64,000 nucleotides of DNA from Bacteroidia bacterium (GCA_030430205.1 JAUIGE010000004.1:186001-250000); one strand, 5' to 3'. Shown: positions 8,481 to 18,786, counted from the first letter of the stretch. Translations and numbers: made by a program. The notes: generated from the sequence alone by a model not told the origin.

Positions 8481-8715
8481 GGGAATGGGGTTTATGGTTT
8501 TGGCGGAGGGATTTTGACGCTGATCACACGGGTTTTTATGATTGAAGATGTCGGATTCTGTGTAAATCATTTAACCAGGCCTACATTCTTATCATAACAA
8601 ACTGTGACATCTGCGTCTATTCTTTCTCTCAATGGGTATTCGCAGAGGATTGAGGAAAAGATTTGGGCTTTCGACGACTTAGGAGGAAAGATCGACGAAC
8701 TTTCAGGTAAATCCA

Positions 8716-9933
8716 TCACTCCCCCCCACTTACAATCCGCTCGCCAAGCACCCAATTCATCGCAAAGCTTACGCCCACGAGCAGCATGAGAAATACCCAG
8801 AAGCTGTCAAAGCCAAAGTAAGCCGCAAAGCTCAGGCCCAAAGTCGGGCCGACGATATTGGTCACAGACCAGATCATCCAGTAGAGCGACATATAGTCGC
8901 CTCTGCGCTGTGGCGGAGCCATGTGCAGGGGAATCGCGCCATTGAATGGCAGCACAAATATTTCACCCACTGAAAAGAGAAAATAGGCGATAAAACACCA
9001 TATCAGGGCCGAGGGCATGATAAAGGGCAGGTAGGTGATGCCCATAAAAAACAGCCCCAGCAGCAAGGCCTGCCTGATTCGGCCCTTTTTTTCTACATAA
9101 TCAACAATCGGCATTTCAAATAATACAATCAAAAAACTGCTCATCGCCAGCAGGATGCCGATGTATCGCTCGTCATATCCCCATTCCTTTTTGAGGAAAA
9201 CGGGCACCGTGTGAAATAGCTGAACAAAGGCGATGCCCATCAGAAATGTGCCCAGGATGAAGAGCAAATAGTTGTTGTTTTTGTAGGGGGAAAGGCTTTT
9301 GCCATTCTGAACAGCAGGCTGCTTGGCAGCTTCTGCCACTTTGCGTTTCTGCCAGCTGCCGGCGACGAAGAGCAAAAAAATGGCGGCAGCCACGCATGTC
9401 AGGCCGTCTATCCAGAAGATCCATTTGTAGCCCAGGCCGATGGCCACAAAGCCGCCGATGGCGGGGGAGGCGCTCATGCCCAGGTTGATCGCCAGGCGGA
9501 TCAGGGCCATGCTGCGCCCTGTCTGTTCTTTGGGTACATAGTCGCCGATGGCGGCGCTCATCGCGGGGCGATAGGCCTCGCCAAAAAAGGAGGTCAGGAT
9601 GATAAGGACGCCAAATTCATTGAAGGTGCCTGCAAATTGCAGGCTGATAAGCAAAGCTCCGCTTACAAAGAGGCTGATGAGCATCACCTTTACCGGACCG
9701 ATGCGGTCCGCGAGTTTGCCGCCCCAAAATGTGCCCCCCAGGGCACCTATGCCAAAGCCGCCCATCAGGAAGCCTGCTTCCTTGAGGGAGTAACCCAGCT
9801 CCGTAGTCAGATAAACTGTCAAAAAGGGGATCACCATGGTCCCCATGCGGTTGATAAAGGAGAATATGGAGAGGGCCCATACCTCCTTTGCATGGCCCGA
9901 GTAGGCCGCCTTGTAAAGGCGGAGAAGTTCCAT
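8716..9933 (-). CDS. Major facilitator superfamily transporter
   Basis: The 405-residue protein has the size and hydrophobic pattern of a 12-helix MFS carrier. The loop 2-3 signature is present as GTFWGGKLADRIGPVKVML, and the N-terminal half carries PKEQTGRSMALIRLAINLG, typical of drug/metabolite exporters of the DHA1 type. The central cytoplasmic loop is short (about 195-220). Substrate is not predictable. The start codon shares one base with the stop of the giant PKD gene (TAATG), so translation is coupled to that gene, which is unusual for an export carrier. Confidence 0.85.
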   Translation of the reverse strand: MELLRLYKAAYSGHAKEVWALSIFSFINRMGTMVIPFLTVYLTTELGYSLKEAGFLMGGFGIGALGGTFWGGKLADRIGPVKVMLISLFVSGALLISLQFAGTFNEFGVLIILTSFFGEAYRPAMSAAIGDYVPKEQTGRSMALIRLAINLGMSASPAIGGFVAIGLGYKWIFWIDGLTCVAAAIFLLFVAGSWQKRKVAEAAKQPAVQNGKSLSPYKNNNYLLFILGTFLMGIAFVQLFHTVPVFLKKEWGYDERYIGILLAMSSFLIVLFEMPIVDYVEKKGRIRQALLLGLFFMGITYLPFIMPSALIWCFIAYFLFSVGEIFVLPFNGAIPLHMAPPQRRGDYMSLYWMIWSVTNIVGPTLGLSFAAYFGFDSFWVFLMLLVGVSFAMNWVLGERIVSGGE

Positions 9934-12900
9934 TACCGAATCAAGGTAACTGTTCCCTGTAGGTGCACAGGACGGCCATTTAAGCCTACTCCATGTACCA
10001 CAAAAACATAAACCCCTTCGGGTACATCCTGCTCCTGGAAGGTGCCATCCCAGCCTTCTTCCCGATCATTGCTCTCAAAAATTTTGTAACCCCAGCGTGT
10101 GAATATTCTCAGGTTATAGCTTTCCAGATAGGCCCCTTTGACCAGGAAAACTTCATTGATGCCATCCTGATTGGGGGTAAATGCATTGGGGGCAAAGAGC
10201 TGCGGCTGGATCGTGACGCAAGCCTCATTGGAGAGGCTGATGGTGTCGTTGCCGATATTTTCAAAGGCGCGGATGCGGTAGCAATAATCCCCTTGCTGGA
10301 TCTCTGTCCGGCGATCCTGATAAGAAGTATCCGTCCCCATAATCCTGTCTACGATGACAAATGCTGCCGCCGCATCATCATACACTTCGATCTGATAATC
10401 GGATACACCGCTCGCCCATCCTTTATAGGACGACCAGTCCAGGAAGACCGTGCCTTGCTTGCGCTCGGCCGTCAGGTGAATGCTGCTGCCAGGCAGTCCG
10501 TAGGCTGTACGGTCACCACAACTATCAATCAAAAAGGCCCGGTAATTATAAGGTTGAAGCGCAACAAAGACATTTTCATCCCTGAAACTGTTGCTGGCCG
10601 GAAGGGGAATTCGGTCAAGGGTCCGGTAGCCGTTTCCATCATTTCGTTCCAGTACCAATTCTTTCGCACGCTCAAGCGCTATGTTTTGCCATTCTATAAG
10701 CACGCGCTCATTGTCTTCTACAGTTGCTCTCACGAGGTCCTGAACCACCGATGGTGCCTGATGGATAGGAGCATTTTTGCTGATATTTGAATAGGATGAT
10801 AAGGCCTCATTTCGCTTGATCGCCTCGATGCGATAGGTGACTTCTTCATAGCAGAACATATCTGTGTCCACAAAGAAGAAGGTCTGTGGACCTACGGTCT
10901 GGATGAGTTTGGCGCTCCCCAGGCTATAATTTTGAACCCGATAAATGTTGTAAGAACCGACGTCAAAGCCTACATAGGGCGTCCAATCCAGCTGTATGCT
11001 TTCCGCCAGGGAAGTTGTGCTGAGCAGGATGCTGCAGTGTGTTGTGCTGGAATTTAAGTCTGAAGCATTTTCACAATAATTGACCACCACCAATTTATAG
11101 CAATAACTCTGTTGCTGGGTATTGAGGCCAGATTCAAGGTAGTTTGTCAAAAAACGATTGGGAGTAGAGAAAACCAGCCCCCAGTTTCCGTTGGGGTCTT
11201 CACGGTACAGTTCGTATCTGCCAAAATCTTTGTTGACGTCAACAAATACTTCCCATTCGATGCGCACATCGCTGTCACTTGTGACTGTCACCCGGCGGAT
11301 TACCGGCGGTAGGGGTTTTTTATCCTCAAGTACCTTAATGAGTTTTTCCTTTTTCACACTGTCCTTACATCCGAATGCATCGCTCACTACCAACTGTACA
11401 CTGTACAAGCCGGGATTGAGATAGCTATGCTGCGGATTGGCACCCACGCCTGTGGCCAGGTCCCCAAAATCCCAACGCCAGTTGACAAGGCTGGTATCTG
11501 AAAGCGATATATCGCTGAAGTTGACCAGCAGGGGAGGGCAACCTTCGAGAGGCAAAGCCGTGAAATCAGCCTTGGGGTGGTTTAGGTGAATATATGCGGC
11601 TTTCGTCAGGCTGTCCATACAGCCTCGGCTGTCCGTCACCACCAATTTGACATCATAGATGCCATCCCGGGCATAATTATGCATCGGGTCTTGCAGGCTC
11701 GATGAGCCGCCATCGCCAAAATTCCAGCGCCAGTGGGTGCCTGATCGCACACGATCTGCAAACTGCAAAGTCACAGGTGCACAGCCAAAGCTGTCTGGCA
11801 GAACCCCGAAGTCTACCTTCGGTAGGGGAAGCACATGGATCAGGCTGTCGGTTTCATTGGTACAACCAAACTGATCCGTCAGCCGCAGGCTGACAATATA
11901 AAACCCTGAGACAGGGTAGGAAAATTGGGTATTTGGAGTGGCCGAAGTACCACCCGCATAGCCTGACTGCCACAGCCAGGTGCTGATGGGAGCATTGGTA
12001 GAAGGCGAATTGTCCTGCAGGAGAAGGTTAAAAGGCTGACAGCCAGCAGTGTCTGAAAGCGTCATCGCTACTTTTGGCAAGTCCCGAACGATCAGGTAGG
12101 CGGGCCTTACCAGCGAATCCACACAACCGTCCAGCGTGGTTATCACCAGGGTTACCTGGTAGGAATCCGGCCGTGCATAGTAATGCGATGGGTTTTGCAA
12201 GGCAGAGGTCTGCCCATCCCCAAACTTCCAAAGCCAGCTTTGGATGCCCCCAATGCTGGAGGTGTTATCGTTAAATTGTACAGTGCCACTTTCGCAAAGC
12301 GAAGTCAGGTTGGCCGAAAAGGCTACCTGTGGTAGAGGATAGATGATGATGCTATCAGCTGGGATAACCGGGTATTTACATCCTTTGCCATCATCCAGAA
12401 TCAGGATGGGTTTATATACCCCGGACGAAGTATAGGTATGGGCAAAATTGATCAGTTTGGGCATACCCTGCTCCAGGGCGCCATCTCCCAGGTCACATAC
12501 ACTGCTCACGGTATTGGAGTCCACTACAGAAAAGGAGACAACGGTTCCCGGGCAGCCAGTCAAAGGGCTGAATGTGAGGGTCCCATCAGGCCCCAGAACG
12601 GTAATATAGTCTATCAGGACTGCGCTATCTACGCAGCCAGTACTGGAAATCGCTTTTAGCTTCACAGTATAAACCCCCGGGTTGGTGTAGAGATTCGAAG
12701 GATTTTGGGCAATGGATGTATTGCCATCCCCGAAGTCCCATTCCCAACGCACAAAGTTATGGGGGGAATGGGAAATGCCGCTAAAGTTGACGAGAAGAGG
12801 GGGACAGCTAGCAAAGGTGGTATTTGCACCGATCGAAATGGCAGGATCTGCAATGACTATTTGTTTGGACGCAACTTTTGTACAACCGATAGAATCGACA

Positions 12901-15629
12901 ACTAACAGACCTGCGTTATAGGTGCCATTGGTGGTATAATTGTGGGTGAGCACGGGTTGGGTTGAGTTGGTGTTATCTCCAAAGTCCCAGTTTGTTGCAA
13001 GCAGAGACTGACCACGGGAAGTAGATTGAAAAAAGAGAGGCTGGCCAATACAGCTCACAGAGTCATCCACAGTGAAACTGGCAATGGGGTTATTGACATA
13101 GACATAATTGGTTCGTGTAAGCGAATCGGTACAACCCAAAGTGTCTGTCACCACCAACTTTGTGGTGAAATGACCCTGGCTAAAGGCATTATTAGGTAGC
13201 TGCACATTGCTGAAAGTGCCATCTCCCAAATCCCAATCCCAGATCGATACAGGGAGCAGGGAGTGGGTGCCATTTATCCATGCGGGCGCATAAGGCTCAC
13301 AGCCATTGGTGTCCTGGGCAGCGAAAAAAACCACGGGTTTATAGGCTGCTACCCGCAGGGTCGTATCCAATCGGCATCCAATGCTGTTCCATACACTCAA
13401 CTTCGGTCTGAAAATACCCGGTCGGGTATAGGTATGCGGAACATTAAATTGGTTGGTGACACCCCCATCTCCAAAAGTCCACAACTGGGTTGTGGCATAA
13501 TTGGAGCCTCCCGTGAAACTTGCGGCATGAGGCACACAGCCATAGGTGGTGTCTACCCCTCCCCAGATGTCTATCAGTTCGATCTGTATCAGGTTCTCAA
13601 AAGTGTCCCTGCAGCCCGTGAGGGTATCGTGGGCAAACATCTGTAGCAGGTAATTTCCCGTTTGATTGTAGGTGAAAACAGGGTTAAGGGCATTGGAAGT
13701 ATCCGCAGGATTACCCGTTCCAAAGTCCCAATGCCATACATGGCCTCCCAAAGAAAGATTCAGAAAGTTGGTGACAAAAGGGGTGTCACATCCCCGGAAA
13801 CTGCCCGCCACATAGGCGATTACAGGTTTGATATAGACAGCGCTATCTACCCTCAGGGTGTCTTTGCAGCCATTATCAGACACGATAAGTGTTACCCGGA
13901 AGTAGCCTGTATCTGTATATTGATGCACCGGACTCGGTAGATTGGAGGCCTGTCCATCTCCAAAATCCCATATCCATCGGTCTACTATTCCTATAGATGA
14001 ATCTCTAAAGCGGGAGATATCCCATCCACAATAGATGGAATCTTTGGGGGTAAAGTTGGCAACAACAGTATCCCCGACAGCGATATAATTGGTTTTTATT
14101 ACTGAATCCACACAGCCTGCGGCATTGGTAATCACCAACTTGACCGTGTATTTTCCCCTCGTATTATAGGTATTTCCAGGTTGAGCTAAATTTGAGGTAG
14201 CGCCATTTCCAAAAGTCCAGGCATAACTGGTAATAGGCGAAAGAGTATTGCTGCTCAGGTTGAAAAAGGCCACATTCAATGGCTGGCAACCCTCTCTGGG
14301 CGAGGCACTAAATTCAGCATTCAGGCCACCGATGATCACCATAGAAGGTATAGATACACTGTCAGCGCATCCATTGGGTGTCACTACTTTCAATTGAACA
14401 GAGAAGAATCCTGCCGTAGTATAGGTATGCGAAGGATTTGTGGCATTGGAAGTGCTTCCATCTCCAAAATTCCAGGTGTAAACAGACCCTGGCGGAGCAT
14501 TGGCCACCGCAGAGGAAAAATTGGCTGTGAGCGGTGGAGTACAGGCGAAATTATTGGGGGTGGAAATGGCTATGGTAGGTTTGGGATCAATCGTTACAGA
14601 AACGGATCCATTAACAGTACAATTATTCGGATAAGTAAGGGTAAGCCTGATGGTAAAGGTGCCTGCTGTTGGGAAAACAACCGTAGGATTGCAGAGGCTG
14701 CTTGTCCCTCCGGGGCCCAGGTTCCAACTGACATTCGAAGCGACACTTGACCCACAGAAAAACTGGATGGATTCGCCCACACATGCCCGTGTTTTGGATG
14801 CCTGCACCTGTACGCTTGTCTGGCCTACCTGTACCAGGTTGGGCAAAGTAAGGGTATCTGAACACCCATTGGGGTCGGTAACGATATGTGTGATGGTATA
14901 GACCCCAGGATTTGTAAAGGTAAAAGAGGGGTTGACCTGGGATGAAGAACCAGCTCCGAATAACCATTGATGTGTACCATTGGTGGTGCCTGTAGAGGTG
15001 AATTGCACGTTCAGCGGTGGATTACAGCCAAAGACATTGTTGAAGGAAAATGCCGCACTCGGTTTATCTACGCGGATATAGGTGCCTCTTCTAAATACAT
15101 CAGAGCAGCCATTTACATCAGTTACCTGAAGGGAAACATTAAAAATGCCTCCACTGGCATATGTATGCGAAGGGTTTTGCTGGGTACTTATCTGCCCATC
15201 CCCAAAGTTCCATAACCAGGAGACAATGTTGCCGCTTCCAGCAGTAGAGTTATCCGTGAAGTTGATGGGAGTTCCCCAACACACCTGGCGGACATTTGAG
15301 CTAAAATTCGCTGTAGGCGAGGCAAAGACATTGATGTAAGCGGGTCGGGTAATAACGATGGGCGGACCCGAAGGGAAGGTAGCCGTAAAGCTAACCGTGT
15401 AGCTCCCCGGTTGAGAATAAATTTTTCCTGGATTGGGTAGGGTGGAGTTTGTATTATCTCCAAAATCCCAGTAATAACTACTGGCGCCAGGCGCTGTAGA
15501 GGTGAAATTTACCAAAAGTGGCGCACAACCAGAGGTCGTATCCACACTGAAATTTGCCTGGGCACCCGCAAATAGGGGCAAGACAAAAATCAGCAGCGAT
15601 GTTAATAATCGAGCAGCATGAGCAATCAT
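9933..15629 (-). CDS. Giant surface protein: 17 PKD domains, FN3-like region, T9SS gliding-motility-type C-terminus
   Basis: The 1,898-residue secreted protein has a signal peptide (LLTSLLIFVLPLFAGAQA). I count 17 PKD repeats of about 80-90 residues each (about 22-1390), recognisable by W-x-W-x-FGDG and the following HxY. Most have a Cys-Pro-Pro near the start and a GC-x-DS near the end, so one disulfide per repeat is likely. Fibronectin-III-like domains follow (about 1395-1790). The last 85 residues match the CHU_C/gliding-motility C-terminal domain (FAPNAFTPNQDGINEVF ... VPEGVYVFVV), which directs export by the type IX system. Proteins of this design act in adhesion or polymer capture. The downstream MFS gene overlaps by one base. 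The degree of repeat identity is modest, so this is an old array. Confidence 0.9.
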   Translation of the reverse strand: MIAHAARLLTSLLIFVLPLFAGAQANFSVDTTSGCAPLLVNFTSTAPGASSYYWDFGDNTNSTLPNPGKIYSQPGSYTVSFTATFPSGPPIVITRPAYINVFASPTANFSSNVRQVCWGTPINFTDNSTAGSGNIVSWLWNFGDGQISTQQNPSHTYASGGIFNVSLQVTDVNGCSDVFRRGTYIRVDKPSAAFSFNNVFGCNPPLNVQFTSTGTTNGTHQWLFGAGSSSQVNPSFTFTNPGVYTITHIVTDPNGCSDTLTLPNLVQVGQTSVQVQASKTRACVGESIQFFCGSSVASNVSWNLGPGGTSSLCNPTVVFPTAGTFTIRLTLTYPNNCTVNGSVSVTIDPKPTIAISTPNNFACTPPLTANFSSAVANAPPGSVYTWNFGDGSTSNATNPSHTYTTAGFFSVQLKVVTPNGCADSVSIPSMVIIGGLNAEFSASPREGCQPLNVAFFNLSSNTLSPITSYAWTFGNGATSNLAQPGNTYNTRGKYTVKLVITNAAGCVDSVIKTNYIAVGDTVVANFTPKDSIYCGWDISRFRDSSIGIVDRWIWDFGDGQASNLPSPVHQYTDTGYFRVTLIVSDNGCKDTLRVDSAVYIKPVIAYVAGSFRGCDTPFVTNFLNLSLGGHVWHWDFGTGNPADTSNALNPVFTYNQTGNYLLQMFAHDTLTGCRDTFENLIQIELIDIWGGVDTTYGCVPHAASFTGGSNYATTQLWTFGDGGVTNQFNVPHTYTRPGIFRPKLSVWNSIGCRLDTTLRVAAYKPVVFFAAQDTNGCEPYAPAWINGTHSLLPVSIWDWDLGDGTFSNVQLPNNAFSQGHFTTKLVVTDTLGCTDSLTRTNYVYVNNPIASFTVDDSVSCIGQPLFFQSTSRGQSLLATNWDFGDNTNSTQPVLTHNYTTNGTYNAGLLVVDSIGCTKVASKQIVIADPAISIGANTTFASCPPLLVNFSGISHSPHNFVRWEWDFGDGNTSIAQNPSNLYTNPGVYTVKLKAISSTGCVDSAVLIDYITVLGPDGTLTFSPLTGCPGTVVSFSVVDSNTVSSVCDLGDGALEQGMPKLINFAHTYTSSGVYKPILILDDGKGCKYPVIPADSIIIYPLPQVAFSANLTSLCESGTVQFNDNTSSIGGIQSWLWKFGDGQTSALQNPSHYYARPDSYQVTLVITTLDGCVDSLVRPAYLIVRDLPKVAMTLSDTAGCQPFNLLLQDNSPSTNAPISTWLWQSGYAGGTSATPNTQFSYPVSGFYIVSLRLTDQFGCTNETDSLIHVLPLPKVDFGVLPDSFGCAPVTLQFADRVRSGTHWRWNFGDGGSSSLQDPMHNYARDGIYDVKLVVTDSRGCMDSLTKAAYIHLNHPKADFTALPLEGCPPLLVNFSDISLSDTSLVNWRWDFGDLATGVGANPQHSYLNPGLYSVQLVVSDAFGCKDSVKKEKLIKVLEDKKPLPPVIRRVTVTSDSDVRIEWEVFVDVNKDFGRYELYREDPNGNWGLVFSTPNRFLTNYLESGLNTQQQSYCYKLVVVNYCENASDLNSSTTHCSILLSTTSLAESIQLDWTPYVGFDVGSYNIYRVQNYSLGSAKLIQTVGPQTFFFVDTDMFCYEEVTYRIEAIKRNEALSSYSNISKNAPIHQAPSVVQDLVRATVEDNERVLIEWQNIALERAKELVLERNDGNGYRTLDRIPLPASNSFRDENVFVALQPYNYRAFLIDSCGDRTAYGLPGSSIHLTAERKQGTVFLDWSSYKGWASGVSDYQIEVYDDAAAAFVIVDRIMGTDTSYQDRRTEIQQGDYCYRIRAFENIGNDTISLSNEACVTIQPQLFAPNAFTPNQDGINEVFLVKGAYLESYNLRIFTRWGYKIFESNDREEGWDGTFQEQDVPEGVYVFVVHGVGLNGRPVHLQGTVTLIR

Positions 15630-15761
15630 AACCCTAAAACTAATGAAATAGTAACTTCTTATCTTGATATAGTGTGTTCAATGGGCAAGATTTGCCTCTG
15701 TATGGAAAAATGATAGGTTTTGGTGGGAAATAATGGGACAGGCTTAACGGGAAAAATGCCT

Positions 15762-15769
15762 TATATTTG
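15762..15769 (+). promoter_or_regulatory. Candidate Bacteroidota -7 promoter element
   Basis: TATATTTG matches the Bacteroidota -7 consensus TAnnTTTG exactly and lies only 5 bp before the ATG at 15775. A transcript from it would be leaderless at that ATG, or have a very short leader if translation starts at the second Met (15784). No good -33 TTTG was found at the right distance, so this stays tentative. Confidence 0.35.
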
Positions 15770-15774
15770 GCCCA

Positions 15775-16665
15775 ATGAATGAAATGAAGAAAACCATACG
15801 CCTTTTCATGGGCTTCCTGTTGGGAGCTACGATGTTTTTCTCCGCTTGTGAGCTGATCAATCCCGAGGAAGCGCTTCCCGCTTACCTAAAGGTGGAAAGC
15901 CCCCTGGTACGAGTGGATCCCGGACGGAATTATGCCGTGGACGCCGGAGTCAAAGACATCTGGCTTTCTCGTAATGACGATAATATCGGCATCTATCCTG
16001 TCCCTTCGGTCATCCCTTTTATCCCGGAGGCTGAAAATAAGTTTACCATCAATGGGGGGATATTTCTCTCCGGATTCAGTTCCTTTCGGGAGCCTTATCC
16101 TTTTTGGAGAGCGGTGCAATTTGAGGCCACACCCAAAGGATTGGACACAATTGTCATTCGCCCGGTATTTGAATACTTTCCCCTGGATAGCAGTTTGGTC
16201 TTTAAATATGAGGAAAAATTTGAAGGAGCCTCTTTCCTTTTGCTGAGTGCGCTTAGCGGAAATGCCGATGAAGTGCGGTTGGAGAGAAGCACAGAAGGCT
16301 TTGATGGAAATGGTGGGATTCTCCATTTCAACCATATCGCAAAAGAAATGGAACTGGTTTCCAATGACTGGTTTTTGCTCCCGCAAAAAGGAAATAACCG
16401 CATTTTCCTGGAAGTCACCTACAAAAACAATATCGGGTTTACTGTGGGCCTGGACTACCGCAATTCCGTTGATTTTGGCAGACTGGGTGGTAATGTGTTC
16501 GTTAATTCAAAAGGTGAATGGAATACCGTTTATTACGATTTCAATGACGAGGTGAGAGGGCTCCCTGCCGAAATGGAATTTCGGCTATTTTTCCGCGCCA
16601 CAGGCAGCGGAGATGTCAGCTTCATCACCCTCGATAATATCCGACTCGTTCACTTTGTGGAATAA
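15775..16665 (+). CDS. Lipoprotein of unknown function upstream of a sugar transferase
   Basis: The 296-residue protein has a lipoprotein signal (MGFLLGATMFFSACELINP). The mature part is beta-rich, and its C-terminal half resembles a carbohydrate-binding jelly roll (NRIFLEVTYKNNIGFTVGL and SFITLDNIRLVHF). No catalytic motif is seen. The second Met (MKKTIRLFMG) at 15784 may be the true start because it opens a canonical signal peptide. The gene is separated by only 3 bp from the exopolysaccharide sugar transferase, so they form one operon. A role with the surface polysaccharide is inferred from this. Confidence 0.65.
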   Translation: MNEMKKTIRLFMGFLLGATMFFSACELINPEEALPAYLKVESPLVRVDPGRNYAVDAGVKDIWLSRNDDNIGIYPVPSVIPFIPEAENKFTINGGIFLSGFSSFREPYPFWRAVQFEATPKGLDTIVIRPVFEYFPLDSSLVFKYEEKFEGASFLLLSALSGNADEVRLERSTEGFDGNGGILHFNHIAKEMELVSNDWFLLPQKGNNRIFLEVTYKNNIGFTVGLDYRNSVDFGRLGGNVFVNSKGEWNTVYYDFNDEVRGLPAEMEFRLFFRATGSGDVSFITLDNIRLVHFVE

Positions 16666-16668
16666 ACA

Positions 16669-18156
16669 ATGAATGTAGAAGGAAGCATATCAGGCCGCAG
16701 GCGAAAGATTCGTGCCAAGGCACGCTCCAACTGGCTTTGGAGCCAGCAGCGCAAAAGAGCAAAAATTTTGCTCTACCTGAGCAGCGACTGGGTCATATCC
16801 ATCATTGTTTGGCTGGCCTTTGTATTGATAAGGCGAGAAGTCATCGAATGGCGTGAACCGCATTTGGAGCCCCAGCAATTTCTCAATGCAGGCGTAATAG
16901 GCATCTATTGGATCATCGTCTATGCCATTTCCGGTTCCTACCGGAAGCCCTTCAGGCGATCCCGCCTGCAGGAAGTCCTGCAGACCTTTCGCACCACCCT
17001 GATCGGCGTGCTGATCATCTTTTTTACCATCTTCCTTGATGATGCCGCCGATATCCCCAACTACAGCCAGCATCATTACCATTGGACCCTGAGTACCTAT
17101 ATGGCTCTGCAATTTTTTGCTATTGCCATTGTCCGTTTTATCATCACGACCAACACCCAGGTTCGTATCCGCAACCGGAAAATCGGTTTTCCTACCCTGA
17201 TCGTAGGCTGCGGGCCTCAGGCCTTCAATATTTACGAAGAGTTGCATTCTATGCGCCGCTCTTTGGGCTATGATTTTAAAGGCTTTGTCAGCCTGGAAGA
17301 CCACAAAGAGAACCTCTTTCTTGGCAAGCTCAAGCACTTTGGTTCTACCCAAAAACTCTTCGACATCATCCTCAACCGCCATATAGAAGAAGTCATCATC
17401 GCCCTGGAAAAAGGCGAATCGGATCAAATTGGATCCATTATCGAAATTTGTGAGCAAACCAATACCCACATCAAGGTAGTGCCTGATGTCTATGACTATA
17501 TCGTCGGTAGTGTGAAAGTCTCGCACATCCTGGGTGCGCCCCTGATTGAAGTTTTTCCGCAAATCATGAAATCCTGGGAAGTGGTTGCCAAACGTCTGTT
17601 TGACCTCGCTTTTTCCATTTTTGCCTTGATCATACTGGGGCCTATATATGGTATTCTTACGCTCTGTATCAAGCTTGACTCCAAAGGCCCCGTCTTATAC
17701 AAACAAGAGCGTATTGGCAAAGGCGGCAAGCCTTTTTACATCTTCAAATTTCGCTCTATGTATGTAGATGCGGAAAAGATGGGCCCCCAGCTCTCCAGCA
17801 AAGACGACCCGCGCATCACCAAAGTGGGGAAAATCCTGCGCAAGCTGCGCCTGGATGAGTTGCCGCAATTCTGGAATGTCCTCATAGGGGACATGAGCAT
17901 TGTCGGGCCGCGCCCGGAGCGCAAGCACTTTATAGACCAGATCGTCAAAAGGGCGCCTCATTATCGCCATCTCCACAAAATCAAGCCCGGTATCACTTCC
18001 TGGGGGCAGGTCAAATATGGCTATGCCGAAAATGTGGACCAGATGATCCGCAGGTTACAATTTGATATATTGTACCTGGAGAATATGTCCTTTTCACTGG
18101 ATCTCAGGATAATCCTGTATACGGTTATTGTGATGTTGGAGGGAAGGGGGAAATAG
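16669..18156 (+). CDS. Polyprenyl-phosphate hexose-1-phosphate transferase (exopolysaccharide initiation)
   Basis: The 495-residue membrane enzyme moves a sugar-1-phosphate from a UDP-sugar to undecaprenyl phosphate and so starts a polysaccharide repeat unit. Four to five N-terminal membrane segments (about 30-160) are followed by a Rossmann-like CoA-binding-type domain (TLIVGCGPQAFNIYEEL, about 175-290). The catalytic sugar-transferase domain follows one more helix (KRLFDLAFSIFALIILGP). Its conserved blocks are YKQERIGKGGKPFYIFKFRSM, KLRLDELPQFWNVLIGDMS and VGPRPERKHF. Length and layout fit the WbaP/WcaJ family. The initial sugar, glucose or galactose, cannot be decided. No other polysaccharide genes follow, as the next gene is convergent. 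Confidence 0.9.
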   Translation: MNVEGSISGRRRKIRAKARSNWLWSQQRKRAKILLYLSSDWVISIIVWLAFVLIRREVIEWREPHLEPQQFLNAGVIGIYWIIVYAISGSYRKPFRRSRLQEVLQTFRTTLIGVLIIFFTIFLDDAADIPNYSQHHYHWTLSTYMALQFFAIAIVRFIITTNTQVRIRNRKIGFPTLIVGCGPQAFNIYEELHSMRRSLGYDFKGFVSLEDHKENLFLGKLKHFGSTQKLFDIILNRHIEEVIIALEKGESDQIGSIIEICEQTNTHIKVVPDVYDYIVGSVKVSHILGAPLIEVFPQIMKSWEVVAKRLFDLAFSIFALIILGPIYGILTLCIKLDSKGPVLYKQERIGKGGKPFYIFKFRSMYVDAEKMGPQLSSKDDPRITKVGKILRKLRLDELPQFWNVLIGDMSIVGPRPERKHFIDQIVKRAPHYRHLHKIKPGITSWGQVKYGYAENVDQMIRRLQFDILYLENMSFSLDLRIILYTVIVMLEGRGK

Positions 18157-18166
18157 TGGGCAGTAT

Positions 18167-18586
18167 TTAGTTGTCCAACAACTCCCGCAAGCGATTTTCT
18201 ACAATCTTGGTCTTATTCATCTTGCGAAATTCCAGCCCCCGGCGGACATCTTCGAGCTCAGCTTCGAGCGCCCGTAGTTCAGCTTCTTTTTTGCTGACAT
18301 TGATTTCAAATAAATCCTCCAGGGCTGTCATCAGATCTCTTCTTATTTGGGTTTTTTGCTCAGAACTGGCCTGCTCGTACATGCTGACGAGCTTGGACAC
18401 TTCAGCCTCTTTTTCTTTGCTCAATTTTTCATAATTGACAAAAGTATTGCCAGAGCTTTCGTCTACTCCAACAACGCGCTGAAAGGGTCGGCTATCTTGC
18501 CCATTTTGAGGGGGTTGCCCCTGTGCGGATAGGTTCAGGAGCAAGCAAGTGAAGAGGATAGGTATAATCTGGTAAATTTGGTTCAC
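18167..18586 (-). CDS. Small secreted coiled-coil protein, unknown function
   Basis: The 139-residue protein has a signal peptide (IIPILFTCLLLNLSAQGQ). The long helical segment that follows (about 50-135) is rich in Glu, Lys and Leu, for example EINVSKKEAELRALEAELED, and is a likely coiled coil. I do not recognise a family. It converges on the sugar-transferase gene with a 10-bp gap. It could be a periplasmic chaperone-like or structural protein, but nothing in the sequence proves this. Confidence 0.6.
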   Translation of the reverse strand: MNQIYQIIPILFTCLLLNLSAQGQPPQNGQDSRPFQRVVGVDESSGNTFVNYEKLSKEKEAEVSKLVSMYEQASSEQKTQIRRDLMTALEDLFEINVSKKEAELRALEAELEDVRRGLEFRKMNKTKIVENRLRELLDN

Positions 18587-18680
18587 GATTCTCGGTTTGT
18601 GGCTACTGGATTGAAAATGGCGTTTAAAGGAAAACGCTCAAATTTCATACCTATTGTTAGGGAAGGAGAGAATAGTTTTG

Positions 18681-18786
18681 AGTTTCGGGTTATGAGTTTC
18701 GGGTTTCGGGTTATGAGTTTCGGGTTTAGAGTTCTGAATTGCCACCCGAAACCCGAAACCCGAAACCCGAAACCCGAAACCCGAAA
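18681..18786. repeat. CCCGAAA heptamer repeats in inverted arrangement
   Basis: The right side (18745-18786) is six perfect copies of CCCGAAA. The left side (18681-18727) carries the complementary word TTTCGGG several times with ATGAG interruptions. The two sides face each other across about 17 bp and could form a long hairpin. The array begins 5 bp after the stop of the amidohydrolase gene at 18791. A related block lies at 32716-32745. Confidence 0.85.
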
